Positions 42,960-54,989 of a stretch of 64,000 nt of DNA are shown here, piece by piece (position 1 is the first letter of the stretch; every line of letters starts with the position of its first letter). The position numbers and the translations under genes were made by a program. Source of the stretch: Diphasiastrum complanatum (lineage: Eukaryota > Streptophyta > Lycopodiopsida > Lycopodiales > Lycopodiaceae). The notes below the pieces were generated by a model. That model did not search any database. It worked only from the letters and a program-made list of their open reading frames with translations, and had not been told where the DNA came from. The stretch covers positions 31,997,683 to 32,061,682 of the forward strand of contig CM055101.1 in assembly GCA_029204225.1 (NCBI GenBank). The letters are read 5' to 3'.

Positions 42960-43540
42960 AAGATGTTCGCGAACACGAAAGTCAGGAGACACGAGATATC
43001 ATCTGAAGGTACGCCTACCTGCAGATCAGGTGCATCAGACTCATGATGACCAGCTAGACACTCTGTGGCACAGGAGACTCTGCCACATGAATTCAATGGC
43101 ACTTTACCAAGCAAGTCATCATGGAGCGATAATAGTGGTCAGCATCTCGAATGCAACCAATTCGACCACCTGTGATGCATGTTTGGAAGGCAAGATGTCA
43201 TGCACACCATTCATTAAAGACTCCTACAGAACGACAAAGATTCTGGAGCTAGTGCACTTTGACATCTGCGGACCATTCAACGTGATCTCAGTAGGAGGTT
43301 CAAAGTATTATATAACCTTTATTGATGATTATAGCAAATTTTCTAGAGTGTATTTCATTCAAAATAAATCTGAAGCACTTGACAAATTCACAGAATATGT
43401 GAATTGGACTGAAAGATGTACAGGCAGCAAAGTGAAGCAGATCAGAATAGATCGAGGTGGCAAATACATCTCGAATCGCTTCACTGACTTCTGCAATGAT
43501 CGTGGCATCATTCACAGAAGAACTACAGTCTACACACTGA
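42960..43540 (+). pseudogene. Ty1/copia GAG-pre-integrase and integrase fragment
   Basis: From about 42965 the frame reads YHLKVRLPADQVHQTHDDQ, LWHRRLCHMNSMALYQ, CDACLEGKMSC, then FDICGPFNVISVGGSKYYIT FIDDYSKF and IDRGGKYISNRF. These are the GAG-pre-integrase domain and the first integrase aspartates; the last D-x-G-G-E is DRGGK. It is cut at about 43540, just before the TPQQNG element. Confidence 0.82.
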
Positions 43541-43895
43541 AAAATGTGAAAACTTTGGTTGCTTTTGAAATGACAAATGGAAACATTAGAATTGGAATGA
43601 GAATGAGAACTTTATGTAAATATAGCTTGGATTAGTTAATTGAAGTTTACATAAAGATGTGGTTTTCATTTTTGCTTTTGATTAAGGCAAATGTAGCTTG
43701 TTGTTGTTTTCCTCTTAAGCTTGGATTAAGCTTGCAAATAGTAGGCTTGGATTGAGCTTACAAACAATAAGATTGAATGAATAGAAGTAAATGCCTTTTA
43801 TTTGCATTGAATGTAACAATTGAAGCATTTCTATCATTCTAATTTGAGCACTTGTTGTTGTATTTGCATAATAGGAAAACACACAAGCAACCCCA
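43541..43895. other. Unassigned sequence before the chromovirus gag
   Basis: Contains three copies of a GCTTGGATT(A/G)AG-like word. It may hold remains of a 5' LTR or leader, but I see no primer site. Confidence 0.4.
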
Positions 43896-44780
43896 ATGGA
43901 TCAAACCAATGAAAACCCAACATTTGATCTATCAAACCCATCCAATGTGGCACAAGCTCTTGTACTGTTATACTAACAAATTTAAGCCACTAATAAGCAG
44001 CTTCTTGAAACTAATCAAAGAAACCAGGACTTAGAGTCTAGCTTAGCCAATCAGAAGAAGCATATAGTTCCACCTCCTGTAAAAGTGTTTAAGGGGGAGA
44101 AGAAAGATAGGAACTTACAAGTGGTAAGTTCTTGGCTAAACGTTTGGAACAAATACTTTGCCATGAACCAATTCCCTGAATCTAAGAAGTTATCCACTGT
44201 CACCATGTTCCTTGAAGGAAGAGCCTTAGTTTGGTGGGATGACTTAGTTGCAAAGGGCAATCAACCTTGTAAATGGGATGATTTTTGAAAACTTTTTAGA
44301 GATTATTTTCTACCATTTTAGATGACTATGAACACTTCCAAAAGTTGAGTCATCTAACCATGAATAAAGGTTTGGAACAATTTATTCAAGATTTTCATGA
44401 GTACCTGAATCCACTTTATAGTGATATTCTGCCTAAGGTACAAATGTTAATGTTTATTGATGGGTTATCAAAAGATTATCAAGTGGATGTTGGTAGGAAC
44501 CATTCAAAAACCCTAGAAGATGCTATTAGGGATGCAAAATACTTTGATGACACACCTAAGCTACCTAGGGGTCAACAGCCTAATGAGCAAAAAAAAGGTT
44601 TTCAATTTAAGAGGAACGATAGGGAAGCTGTTAGTGAAACACATCCCAAATCCAACAATCCTAAGAACAAAAAAAAACTAAAAAAATAATCAAGGTGGCA
44701 ATGATAAAGCTGAAGCTCGTACGAAGAACTTGTGCTTCAAGTGCAATGGCGAGGGTCACCTTGCACAAGATTGCGTCAAA
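43896..44780 (+). pseudogene. Element F gag (Ty3/gypsy chromovirus)
   Basis: ATG at 43896 opens MDQTNENPTFDLSNPSNVAQ. Two TAA stops follow near 43973-43986. The gag core is readable: VKVFKGEKKDRNLQVVSSWL, FLEGRALVWWDDLVAKG, a TGA at 44286, then LTMNKGLEQFIQDFHEYLNP and FIDGLSKDYQ. A shifted frame near 44727-44775 gives the knuckle CFKCNGEGHLAQDC. Confidence 0.8.
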
Positions 44781-44879
44781 TAACCAGCTTCTATCTCAGG
44801 TAATCTATCTTGAAGTAATGAGATGGATGTATTTTGTCCTTAGTTCTTTAGTCTTTGGACCTAATGACCTTAAGTGCAT

Positions 44880-46038
44880 TAAAAGTAAAGAAATTGAACA
44901 AGGTAACCGTTAAGAATAGATATCCACTATCGCGGATGGATGACCTAATAGATTATCTTGGTGGTGCTGGGTACTTTACCAAGATAGATATAAGGTCGGG
45001 ATTCCATCAGATATGCATTAAGGCAGAAGATATACCAAAAATCGGGTTTTGAACTCGCTTTGGTCACTACGAATTTTTGGTGTTGCCTTTTGGTTTGACC
45101 AATGCACCGGCAACTTTCCAATAGATGATGAACTATTTGTTCAAGCCATATTTAGAAAGATTCGTAGTGGTATTCTTAGATAATATCCTAGTGTTCAGTA
45201 AGACTTTGGCGGAACATAAAGAGCATCTTAGAATTGTCTGGGACATCCTAAGAAGGGAAAAGCTCTTTGCCAAAGAGTCTATGTATGACTGTTTTGGCGA
45301 AGGAATTGTCCTAGTTGGGGCATAAGTTTCTAAACGGGGAGTGGAGATTGAGGCCGATCGTATCTAGAGGGTTATTGATTGGCCTATTCTCACCACAGTT
45401 CGGGAAATCAAGTCTTTCTTGGAGTTTGTAAGATTTTTTAGTCGGCATATTCCCCAATTTGCTCGACTGGCATTTTCGCTTACCCGGGCCTTGAAAGGCT
45501 ATAAGAAGCTAAGCCGAAGGGCTAAGAGTCCACTAGTGGTGTGGATGGAGGATATGAATAATTGTTTTGAGTTGCTTAAGAAAAGTGTCACTTCGACACC
45601 AATACTAATCATTGGCGATCCTAATAAGGCTTTTGTGGTTAGGACTGATGCCAATGATTATGCTATTGGAGCTATTTTGATGCAGGATGGACATCCTGTG
45701 GCTTATGAAATCAAGAAACTCAATCCTGCTCAGTCTAGGTATTGTACGTATGAGAAGGAACCGTTTGCAATTGTTCATTCCTTGAAAATTTGGCGACATT
45801 ATTGGTATGGAGCCAGATTTGAAGTTTTGACAGATCATCGGACTCTTCCATATTTCTGTGATGCTACAGATTTAAAGGGGAGGCAAGCTAGATGGGCTGA
45901 GCTTATGCAAATCTTTGACTTTTCTATACGTTATTGTAAAGGAAGTCAAAATACTCTAGCGGATGCTTTGAGTCGGTTACTGGTTATTAATCAGTTGTGC
46001 TTTACTGTTATAGAACCGGGGTTGTTTCAGTCTCTTTA
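44880..46038 (+). pseudogene. Element F reverse transcriptase and RNase H
   Basis: RT starts abruptly at VTVKNRYPLSRMDDLIDYLG, about 90 bp after the gag knuckle, so protease and the RT N-terminus are deleted. Then [40 protein letters not shown], and VVVFLDNILVFSK, where the catalytic YxDD has become FLDN. Further stops lie near 45323 and 45364. RNase H from about 45645 reads RTDANDYAIGAILMQDGHPV, TDHRTLPYF and LADALSRLL. Confidence 0.85.
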
Positions 46039-46099
46039 AGGACTATATGAGTCCAACCCCTTTTTTGGAAAGTATTGGCAACAAGTACTTTCGAGGGTC

Positions 46100-47425
46100 G
46101 ATTCAGGTTCGAATCAGGGAAAGACTGAAACAGATTTCCTAATTCGAAACAGGATTTTGTTTCGTAAAGGAAAGGTGTGTGTACCAGAGAATGACACTAT
46201 AAGGGCCCAAATCTTGCATGAGTATCATGATAGTCCATGCGCAGGACATTCGGGTATACAAAGAACACTTGACTTAGTTCGAAGGCAATTTCGGTGGCCT
46301 AAGATGAAAAGTTAGGTAGAGGCCTATGTACTTAGATGTACTAAGTGCCAGTTAAATAAAGCATAGAGGCTAAAAGCTAGTGGCCTATTACATCCTTTAG
46401 ATATTCCTACCGGAAAGTGGAAAAGTATATCTATGGATTTTGTGGTCGGGCTTTCACGTACAGGGAAGGGCCACGATTCGATTTGGGTCATTGTTGACAG
46501 ACTTACGAAGTTTGCTCAATTTTTCCCAACGACAACTTATGTTAAAGCTTCAGAAGTAGCTCAATTGTTTGTTGAGAAGCTTTTTCGACTATACGGGCTG
46601 CCTTGCGATATTGTCAGTGACCGTGACCCAAAATTCACTGGGAATTTTTGGCAAGTAGTATTTGAAAAGTTGGAAACAACTTTTTAAGTTTGAGTTCTAC
46701 AGATCATCCGAAATTAGACGGTCAAACGGAAAGGACCAATCAGACGATGGAGGATATGCTTTGAGCATATGTGGGCCATTGACAGTCTGATTGGGAACAA
46801 TACCTTCCACTGGTGGATTTTGCATATAATAGTGCAAAACATTCAGCGACCGGATTTAGCCCTTTCATGCTTATGTATGGTTTTCAACCTCGATCACCAA
46901 TTACTGTTGGCATGAAAAACCTACAGGTGCAAGCCGCAGCTGATTTCCTTGCGGATATGCAAGAAATGTTACAGCTGGCTAAAGATACCATAAGAAGTGC
47001 CCAGGACAGGGCAAGACACTATGCTGATCTATCTCGGAAGCACAAGATATTCATGGTCAACGACTGGGTATTTTTGAGAGTCCCTAGTCACTCTAGGGGC
47101 TTGAAAACTATTAAGTGTGCAAAGTTGGTGACTAGGTATCGCAGTCCTTTTAAGGTTATCCAAGTGATAAACAAGGTCGCATACAAAGTAGACCTTCCAG
47201 CTAATGTTGGAATTCATCCTGTTTTCCACGTTAGTAAGTTGAAACCCTCGTTGGGGGTTGGGGAGACCCTGGTCCCTGTGGAAGATCTAGTGGAACTTCT
47301 TCATGATGAGTCCGTGAGTGGACCACCTAAACCCGAGGCGATTGTTAATAGCTGGCAGAGAACTCTACGAAGTAGAGTGCTTCAGGAATTTTTAGTCAGG
47401 TGGAGGGGAAAATCAGAAGAGGAGG
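46100..47425 (+). pseudogene. Element F integrase and truncated chromodomain
   Basis: H2C2 finger from 46200: YHDSPCAGHSGIQRTLDLVR, CTKCQ. Core: SMDFVVGLSRTGKGHDSIWV and IVSDRDPKFTGNFW; then frameshifts; then FAYNSAKHSATGFSPFMLMY. Module: YRSPFKVIQVINKVAYKVDL and HPVFHVSKLKP. Chromodomain start: QEFLVRWRGKSEEEAA. Homology stops at about 47425. The rest of the open frame to 47478 is the antisense of an opposed copia fragment and not part of this protein. Confidence 0.85.
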
Positions 47426-48355
47426 CCGCATGTTCAGATGATACATTCTCCTATGCCAAAGCTGATCTTTATTTTTAGAAGCATTTAATATGCTATCAGA
47501 GTTATTGACTATTTTGGCCTGGTAGAGGTCTCCTTCTCTGCATCCGACCGTCAGCAACTTCTTTATCGTTTTCTCGATCATGCGGCATGTGTTGCTGTCG
47601 AACAAAACTTGAATGCCAAGGTCTGCCATCTTGGAGACATATAGCAGATCTAATCTGAGTGAGGGCACATAGAGTGCTCCTGGTAGCTCTGCTTGGCCTG
47701 ACAATGTTTGCAGCTGTAGAGTGCCGATGCCTTTGACATCGTGTCTGCTCCATCACCTAGATTCACTGCTCTGTTGTTTTTGAGCTCTCTAAAGTTGATC
47801 AAGATCTTCTTGTTGCAGGTGATGTGTGATGTTGCTCTTGAATCAACGACTACATCGTAGTCGTATTCAATGTAGCTCGTTGAAGCTTCATCTAGTATCG
47901 TGAAAGCTTCGTCACCTCTATCAACATCTTTGGATGACTCTGCAACGTTAGCTTTTTCAGCTTTGATCTTTCTTTTTGGGTTGAATCTGCAATCATATGC
48001 AGAATGCCCTTTCTTTTTGCAATGCATGCAAGGTATTGTTGGATTGAACCAACATTTGTTGGCCGTATGGCCTGGTTTGTGGCAATGATCACAGAAAGAA
48101 GATTGTTGATTCAAGAACTTCGTCTTCTCGAATCTTGGCTTGTTCTTGTTCTTCTTCTTTCCTTTCGTGAAGAGAGCCTTCTCTTGATCACTGCTTCTCT
48201 CTCCTTCGTCTCTCATCAGTCTCTCATCAGCGACAAGACTGATTGCTTTGTCGAATGTCATTCTTTGGTAGACTCCATATGAGCATTCTCAGTGGCTGAT
48301 AGGATGTCGGTAGAGATTTCATGAAGTACATCAGCTGTTGTGGTGCTGGGACCTT
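47426..48355 (-). pseudogene. Ty1/copia gag C-terminus, protease and GAG-pre-integrase, opposed fragment
   Basis: From 48355 downward: QLMYFMKSLPTSYQPLRMLI (gag), ALFTKGKKKNKNKPRFEK, two CCHC knuckles (CDHCHKPGHTANKC and CMHCKKKGHSAYDC), and protease VVVDSRATSHITCNKK, where DSG has become DSR. Then, in a shifted frame, ALYVPSLRLDLLYVSKMADL and LWHRRMYHLN. Truncated at about 47426 against element F and at 48355 by an LTR. Double knuckles are a feature of some plant copia gags. Confidence 0.83.
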
Positions 48356-49404
48356 TTTACAAGTAGAGGTGAGGAAGTCCTCCAAATCCAAGGTAGAGCC
48401 TCCAAATGTCCTCCAAGCTAGGATGCCTCCACCTGCAAGTAAGAATCTGCAAGCCTCCAAGGATCTCTCCTCCACCTATGTCCCTACTCTTTAAATACAA
48501 AGATAGATAACAAGCTGGCCTCAAGTATTCACCACCCAACCATAGCTAGATCCAAGCTCCAAGAAAGACCTATCTAGCACCCTCTTTCTAACCATAAACA
48601 AATCACAAGCATACCACAACACTCCATAGCATACTCAAGATCCAAACTCTACTTATGTCCCATACCATAAGCAAGATCTTGAACCTTAAGCATACTACCA
48701 CAAGAAAGCACTCTACACACTAGTAGCAACACTAGAGCATAAGCAAAGCAAACAAGAGAGATCTCCCCCTCCCAATGGGCGCCCTACTACCCTCATATAG
48801 ATGGCCCATGGACCCCTCCAATGCACTATGGAGTTCCATGCTCATCCAATGAGAGAGAGAGAGAGAGAAGCCTAGGGGAGTTAAAGAATCTCCAAGAGCC
48901 TCCATAGGCTTATGGAAGGTCAAGAGACTCCTTTCATAACCTATGACTCTTTGAATGCCTTTCTTGTGGGAGTTGGGAATTCAATGGACACTTTAGAAGG
49001 GCGCCCTCCTACTAGGTCCCATTGCCCAAGTTGTGCATATATACTTTGGTCCTAGACCAATTAAGTGATATGGTTCAAGGTTGAGGCCCAAGGTTCAGAA
49101 AAATAGTCATCCAATGACTTTCTAACACTTCTCTAGGTTCCATACCTCCATCCAAGGCATAGACACCTACTTGCCCTTAACCAAGGACACTAGTACCTTA
49201 ATCTAAGATACCTATCCTTAATACTAAGGGTACCCTTTATCCAAAGGTCACATGACTCCATACCTCCAACTAAGGTATAGTCACTTGTCTGCCCTTATCC
49301 AATGGCACATACCCTTAATCTTAAGGGTACTTTGCCATTTAGCCCCCAACACTAAATGGACTATTAGGGGTCCGAAGTACTGCTAGTTACATAGGTATGT
49401 AACA
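48356..49404 (-). repeat. LTR on the minus strand, inserted in the copia gag
   Basis: The minus strand starts TGTTACATACC at 49404, directly after a strong purine tract (minus TTTGGGGGGAAGGAA, plus 49405-49419). It runs to about 48356. The matching 5' LTR is not in the window. Repeats of ACCTCCA(T/A)CCAAGG-like words lie near 49140-49300. No gene inside. Confidence 0.6.
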
Positions 49405-49419
49405 TTCCTTCCCCCCAAA
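49405..49419 (-). other. Polypurine tract of the 49404 LTR
   Basis: Fifteen bases, pyrimidine-rich on the plus strand (TTCCTTCCCCCCAAA), at the inner edge of the LTR. Confidence 0.6.
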
Positions 49420-49539
49420 CTTAAATTTTTCCTTGTAGGAAAAAATTTGGAAAATGCTTTTGGAGATTAGCCTCCTTTTCCCAGGTATGCCTGTACGACA
49501 TGAGCTGAAAAGACATAGTCACAGGTCTCAAGATATCAA

Positions 49540-51150
49540 GGCCCAAAGTCAAGTTCTGCGAAGCCTGCCAGAAAGGCAAACAACATCAGAATCCATTCAC
49601 GCATGAGAGAGCTCGTCCACTCTGATGTCTGTAGACCGATGAAGATGGATTCGCTCTCAAGTTTGAGGTATTTTCTAACGTTCATAGATGATTACAGCCG
49701 GATGACCACGATCTACTACTTAAAGAAGAAATTTGAAGTGTTTGATTCCTTCAAGAAGTTCATGGCATTTGCAGAGCGACAGACCTCGAAAAAGATACAG
49801 ATCCTTAGATCTGACAATGGAGGTGAATAGAAAAGCAAAGAATTCTCAAGATTCTACGAAGAACGGGGGGATCAAACACCAGTTCACTCCTGCATACACA
49901 CCAGATTGATGTGAAAACAGCCTTTCTCCATGGAGATCTAGAGGAGGAAATCTTCATGAAGCAGCTGAAAGTTTTGAAGACCCCGACAATCGACAATATG
50001 TCTGTCGGTTGCAAAGATGCATCTATGGTCTAAAACAGGCATCACGAGCTTAGTACAAGAAGCTCGATGGTCTTCTTAAGTCTCTAGACTTCAACCCTAC
50101 ACAACCAGACTGCAATGTCTACATTAAAAGAGTAGGAAAAGATTTTGTGATACTGACTATCTTCGTGGATGATTCGCTAATGATAGAAAATTTCTTGATG
50201 CTGATTAAAGACACGAAAATTCAGATTTCTGAAAGCTATGAAATCACAGATCTTGGAGAAGCAACAAAATGCCTCGGGCTGGAGATCAGACAAAGGGCGA
50301 AATGCACTTGAGTCAGTCGAAATATGCCAGAAAGGGCTCAAGCAGTACCACATAATGGACTACAAAGAAAAGACCACACCAATGATAGTTGGAGCCAAGC
50401 TCACGAAGCAGGATTGCCCAAAAACGAAAGAGGAAGAATAGAAAATGGCAAGTATACCCTACTAGAACTTAATCGGTAGTCTGATGTACCTCACAATTTG
50501 TACCAGACCTGATCTAGCTTTCTCTGTTTACACCTTGAGCCAATTCTCTTCCAATCCTGGCCTGGCACATTGGCAAATGGAAAAACGAATCCTACAGTAT
50601 TTGAAGGGTGCCTAGAATATGGGATTAACCTACAGAGCTGAAAACAAAGAAAAAGGATTCGAGCTGCACCACTACAGTGATGCAAGCTGGGCAAGCTGCA
50701 AAGATGATAGCAAGTCCACTACTAGAGGATGTACAATAGCGTGCGGAACTGCAATCAGCTGGATATGCAAAAAGCAAATCTTGGTGGCTCAATCCTCTTG
50801 CGAAGCTGAATATGTCGCAACTTCAAAGGTGGCGAATGAGGTAGTGTGGCTACAGATGATGCTGGAGGCAATTGGGATACCACAAGAAGGGCCAAGCATG
50901 ATGATGATGGACTCTCAGAGTGCCATCTATCTGTCCTAGGATCCTATCTTCCATTCAAAGACAAAACACATACCTATGAAGTACCATCACATTCGAGATT
51001 TGATCTCGAAAGGAGAGCTCCAAGTCCAGTATATAAAATCAGAAGACATGATTGCATATCTGCTCACGAAGCCACTCGACAAGCCACTCTTTGCCAAACA
51101 AAGAAAGGCAATTGGATATTACATGCAAAGCTGCAAGGTTCAAGAGGGAG
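49540..51150 (+). pseudogene. Ty1/copia fragment: integrase joined to RT and RNase H by a deletion
   Basis: CEACQKGKQHQNPF near 49557, then ELVHSDVCRPMKMDSLSSLR YFLTFIDDYSRM and LRSDNGGE (integrase). Near 49903 a deletion joins TPAYTP to QIDVKTAFLHGDLEEEIFM of RT. RT continues in broken frames: CIYGLKQASRA, IFVDDSLMI. RNase H from about 50660 reads HHYSDASWASCKDDSKSTTR, VAQSSCEAEYVATSKVANEV, then HIRDLISKGELQVQYIKSED and LTKPLDKPLF. The frame 50976-51284 runs on into the LTR. Confidence 0.85.
51141..51150 (+). other. Polypurine tract of the copia fragment
   Basis: CAAGAGGGAG directly before TGTCAGAAATGG. Confidence 0.65.
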
Positions 51151-51972
51151 TGTCAGAAATGGTGAACTCCTCTAACTTTGTCGTAGCACGAACAAGAGGC
51201 AAAGGTCAAACAAGAACAATTTGCGACAGTCAACGTGCTTTGACTCGAAGCACAAACGATTCGCAAATCATTTGTGAATCGTAAACATATCTCCAGGACC
51301 GCAAACCACAAAGGGACGCAAAACGAAATATTACGAAAGAAACAAAAACAGTGGAAGCAAATGAAGGAAACGAAACAAACGAAGGGGAATCTTTCGCGCT
51401 GCCAGCTAGCAACTCAATGGGCTTGGAGTCGTAGACTTCATGCCCAGGTGAAACGCGTGGCAGTGACGGAGTGTAACTGATTAGTTGATTAACGATAAAT
51501 CTTGTGATTTTTGCGTTTAGCCATCTTGTAAACTCCACACAGTGGAGATATAAACTATCCTTTTTGGATCATAAAAATATAGAATCTGAATAGACAGAGT
51601 TACTGCAAGAGACAGAGAGAGACGTAGCAAGTAGAGCAGAAAAGAAAAATACTAGAAACTAAAGAGCTGTGCATGAAAGTCTTCCAACGAGCTAAACACA
51701 ACAAAAGAGTAGAGTGTCATTCCAGCAATGAGTGAGACACTGACGATCTCGGTCTAAAATTAACCTGATCGTACAGTCGCTCTATTTTTGTGCATCTCCT
51801 TGTCTTGTGTCATCTGCCTTGATTGCTAGAATGAAATGTGTTATGTGATGTGCAGTCACGTGTCTAGGTTCCTATAAAGCTTCAGCACAAAAGAAAATTC
51901 AAGACACAAAATCGTTTGCGAATACAAAAATGAAAACAAAAGAAGAAACAATTTCGCTTTCACGACACTGAA
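51151..51972 (+). repeat. 3' LTR of the copia fragment
   Basis: Starts TGTCAGAAATGG after the purine tract and probably ends CACTGAACA near 51972, where chromovirus sequence begins. No partner LTR lies in the window, so the right end is inferred. Confidence 0.55.
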
Positions 51973-51994
51973 CAGTTTTTTGCTTCTACGACAA

Positions 51995-52701
51995 ATTTTA
52001 TGGTCTACTGGTCTTCGAGAAGGTAGCTTAGCTGGCTCTTCCTCCGAAAACACATTTCTAAATTCCTCTAGCAGATCTTCCACTTCTTTTGGCAAGTTTT
52101 CTTGTCGCACGCTTTTCCCTTCTGGGACCTCTCGACAGATACAAAGAAAGCACTTTGGCCTTTTTCCTTTTGCCATTCTTTTCATCGCTAATGCCGCAAC
52201 CAGGTTTTGTTCAATATCGGTACCCTTAGGGTTATTTCCAGGTAGGGCTTTTGTCATACAAATTTGTCCCTTGTAATCCAAGAGGACCAGGTTTGAGCTC
52301 CTACTCAAAACTGCAACACAGTGTTCATTTAACCAAGGGAGGCCCAAAATCACATCAAAGGCATCCATCTCTAAAATCATAAAGCTAAGTTTAGTCTTCC
52401 ATCTCCCAATTTGCACCGGGATGTTCAATGTCGCTTTGTCTGCGTCTAGTGCTCCCTTTGCTGTTTCTACCTTGAGCGTTGATGTAACATTTCTAGTCAG
52501 CAAGCTAAATTGTTCTACTATGCTCCTTGAGATGTAGTTATGTGAAGCTCCGGAGTCGATCATGAAATCTGACTTCCTCCCCGCGATCTTTAAGATAGGA
52601 ATAACAATCTTGAACCCGTCTTGGGGGTTGCCCCATGGAAGTTCCTTTCCATATTTGTGTGTCGTCCACCCACAAATGTAAGCTCCTCTCTCAACTCCCA
52701 A
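51995..52701 (-). pseudogene. Chromovirus copy C: protease region (same family as 15809)
   Basis: The minus frame from 52701 parallels the start of the composite element's pol: [60 protein letters not shown], then [15 protein letters not shown]. Here the protease keeps DSG, unlike the copy at 15809. Homology ends after [10 protein letters not shown] at about 51995, just before the RT domain. The remaining codons of the 281-codon frame come from the neighbouring LTR. Confidence 0.85.
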
Positions 52702-53372
52702 CTAGATCAAATCACCCGGATCCAAACAAGCAGTCAGGGGCTATTCAGGTCCCGGCAAGCACACCACAAACGAACATACCAACCAAAGCTAACATAGAGG
52801 ATCCCTCTCAAGTCACACCCCCCTTGAGGCCAGACGTAGGACCTTTGCCTAGCCGCGCCCACACAAATCCATTACAAAATTAGCCCACGGGAAACATCCA
52901 TCCAACCATCCATGCTTTCACCATTAAGCAACACATTGCCTTAGTCATGCCCCACCAACTCTGGTCGATAGCCCTTATAGCTAAACAATCGGCAGATATC
53001 TCACACCGGCAGCTAACCACCCGTGCTTTACACCCGAATTCGAGCAGCATCTCTGCATCAATTGTTAACTCATACAGTTTGAATATGTCACCCCACACCC
53101 CACAAGGCACAGACCGTGCTTTCACCTACCTAGGCAGCACTTTGCCTCATCTGTCCTACATGCAGACGGTGCAAAGCCTGAACCGCGAGAACTGACCATG
53201 CTTACACCTCAAGGGCAGCACATTGACTCATCAAGTCCCCCGTTCCACTGACCACCCCGACTGTGGATTCATCCGTGCTTACATTGTGGGTAGCACCTTG
53301 CACAACAGTTGTCCTAACAAATCCCAAAAAGTGGTCCTCCCTGTGAGACTTGCGTAGCTGACCGGCTAGTCG
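52702..53372 (-). other. Chromovirus copy C leader, gag-less
   Basis: Matches 15131-15808 in inverse, including the GTGCT...AGCAC stems, and runs straight into protease with no gag. The missing gag is therefore a property of the family and not of one copy. Confidence 0.75.
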
Positions 53373-53384
53373 GCTTTGATACCA
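53373..53384 (-). other. Primer-binding site of chromovirus copy C
   Basis: The minus strand reads TGGTATCAAAGC, one base from the canonical initiator-Met site, next to the LTR end. Confidence 0.75.
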
Positions 53385-53386
53385 CA

Positions 53387-53887
53387 TGTTGCATCAGTGC
53401 CTCAAAGGGCGCTGAGACTTGAGCGGTTTTCCCAACACGCGCTTAAGTCTAACATTCATCCATCATGCACTTACATAAAAGCCAACTTATAAATGTAACA
53501 AGCTTAACCATTCAGACTTAAGAAAATTAGAATCCCAACCAACCCGAAAGCCAACTCAAAATCCATCCCAAAAAGATAACCAAAGGCACAAACAAGCCAC
53601 ACAAGAAATCCAAGACATAGTGGTCGCCAAACTGACCAAATGGCATAGCGGTGAGCCACACGTCGGTGACGTGGACCCTTAGGTGCCGATGACACAAAAC
53701 GGTTGTACTAAGGGTCCTTCCATTTGGACCAGTCCCGGAGGCAAAACCGAAATGGTAATCATCCCCAAGGATCAACTTTATTAAATTTGGAAGAGGTTAC
53801 ATTCATACATAGACTGACTGGTCTCGAGGCCACCAACACATGTTGGGCATTGTGCCTGGCTCGTGCTGGTAGAGGGAGCTGAGACCT
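53387..53887 (-). repeat. Partial gamma LTR of chromovirus copy C
   Basis: Matches the last 500 bp of LTR2 (14620-15116) in inverse, ending TGCAACA at 53387. Homology stops at 53887 (GAGCTGAGACC), so most of the U3 is missing. Confidence 0.8.
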
Positions 53888-53897
53888 TATTACTCAT

Positions 53898-54836
53898 TGT
53901 AGTATGTTTCCCAGCCTGTCAGTGGGATGCTCAGGTAGCGTTCACTCCAATACGTGCACACAATTACACATGCAATTGAAAGCCATTCATCTACAGATTT
54001 GCATGCAATGCTGATGAATTTCCAATCGGTTCTTGCTACTAACTATTTCTAAAACGTTAGAAAGAGACAAACAAGATGCTCATATTAAACTACAAATTCA
54101 CATAACTGAAACAAGAAACAAGAAGCTAAATATTAGCCAACATAATGACAATCCAAAGATCAAGAAACACCCATTTCTTGATTCTTGGATAGCCCTAGAA
54201 CATCAAGAACTAGAATGTCTAGATTATGCAAGATCTACTCCACATTTCCAGCCTGTTTAGTTTACTTGTATGTTGAATCTACTTTAAAACAAGAACAAGA
54301 TATCTATTCCACTCTAATCAACATTGCAAAAAGAAAGAAAGTAGGAAATTAAATCTATTTCACAACTAATCCACAACCACATTCAAGAAATGGAAGTGCA
54401 TGTTCATAAACGAATCACTCAAGAAAGATGTCATGAACAAGGAGTTTCAAGAATGCCAAGAACTCGTGGAGGATCTTCTTTATTCAAACAAGAGCAAATG
54501 ACATTACATGTAAAGCTCTCTCACAAGAGAGGGGGGCTCTTAAATAAACAATGAGGCTACCCATGTGGAGCCCAAGTGGCAATTCCACTATCTACAAATT
54601 TCAAGTGGACATTTATTGCATTGCCTAGAAATACCACTAGCTCCTACATGGTCATTCCTTCTCTTGAGATTCACCATGAGGCTCACATGAATTAGAACTG
54701 TATTCCTAGCTTGTATTCCTCGGCTCTCATCTTCGTCCATCTCGCTTCCTTCCGAGACCTCCTCGGTCTAGGGTGAGAGATGCTCTTTATAACAGCTCAG
54801 TTCGACATCTTGGAAATTCTTCAGAATCTACCAACA
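53898..54836 (-). repeat. Probable 3' LTR of element E
   Basis: The minus strand begins TGTTGGTAGATT at 54836, directly after the purine tract TTAGGGGGGGATGA (54837-54850 on the plus strand as pyrimidines). The other end is uncertain; TGTAGTATG near 53898 is a possible inner border. The paired LTR would lie beyond 64000. Confidence 0.5.
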
Positions 54837-54850
54837 TCATCCCCCCCTAA
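54837..54850 (-). other. Polypurine tract of element E
   Basis: TCATCCCCCCCTAA on the plus strand. It marks the 3' end of a minus-strand LTR element. Confidence 0.6.
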
Positions 54851-54989
54851 TTTGTTGTAGGACCCACTACAACACATGTAGAATGACGTTGGTTCTGCTT
54901 GACACTTGGAAAAGCGTGGATCTTCAATCACTTCTATAAAACCAAGTGCTTATTTTCTGCAAAATTGTTTCACAAAATTTGAGATCTCT

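Noticed and set aside
47426-47478. C-terminal extension of the element F integrase
   Set aside because: These codons are the antisense of an opposed copia GAG-pre-integrase (LWHRRMYHLN), so homology of F ends at about 47425.
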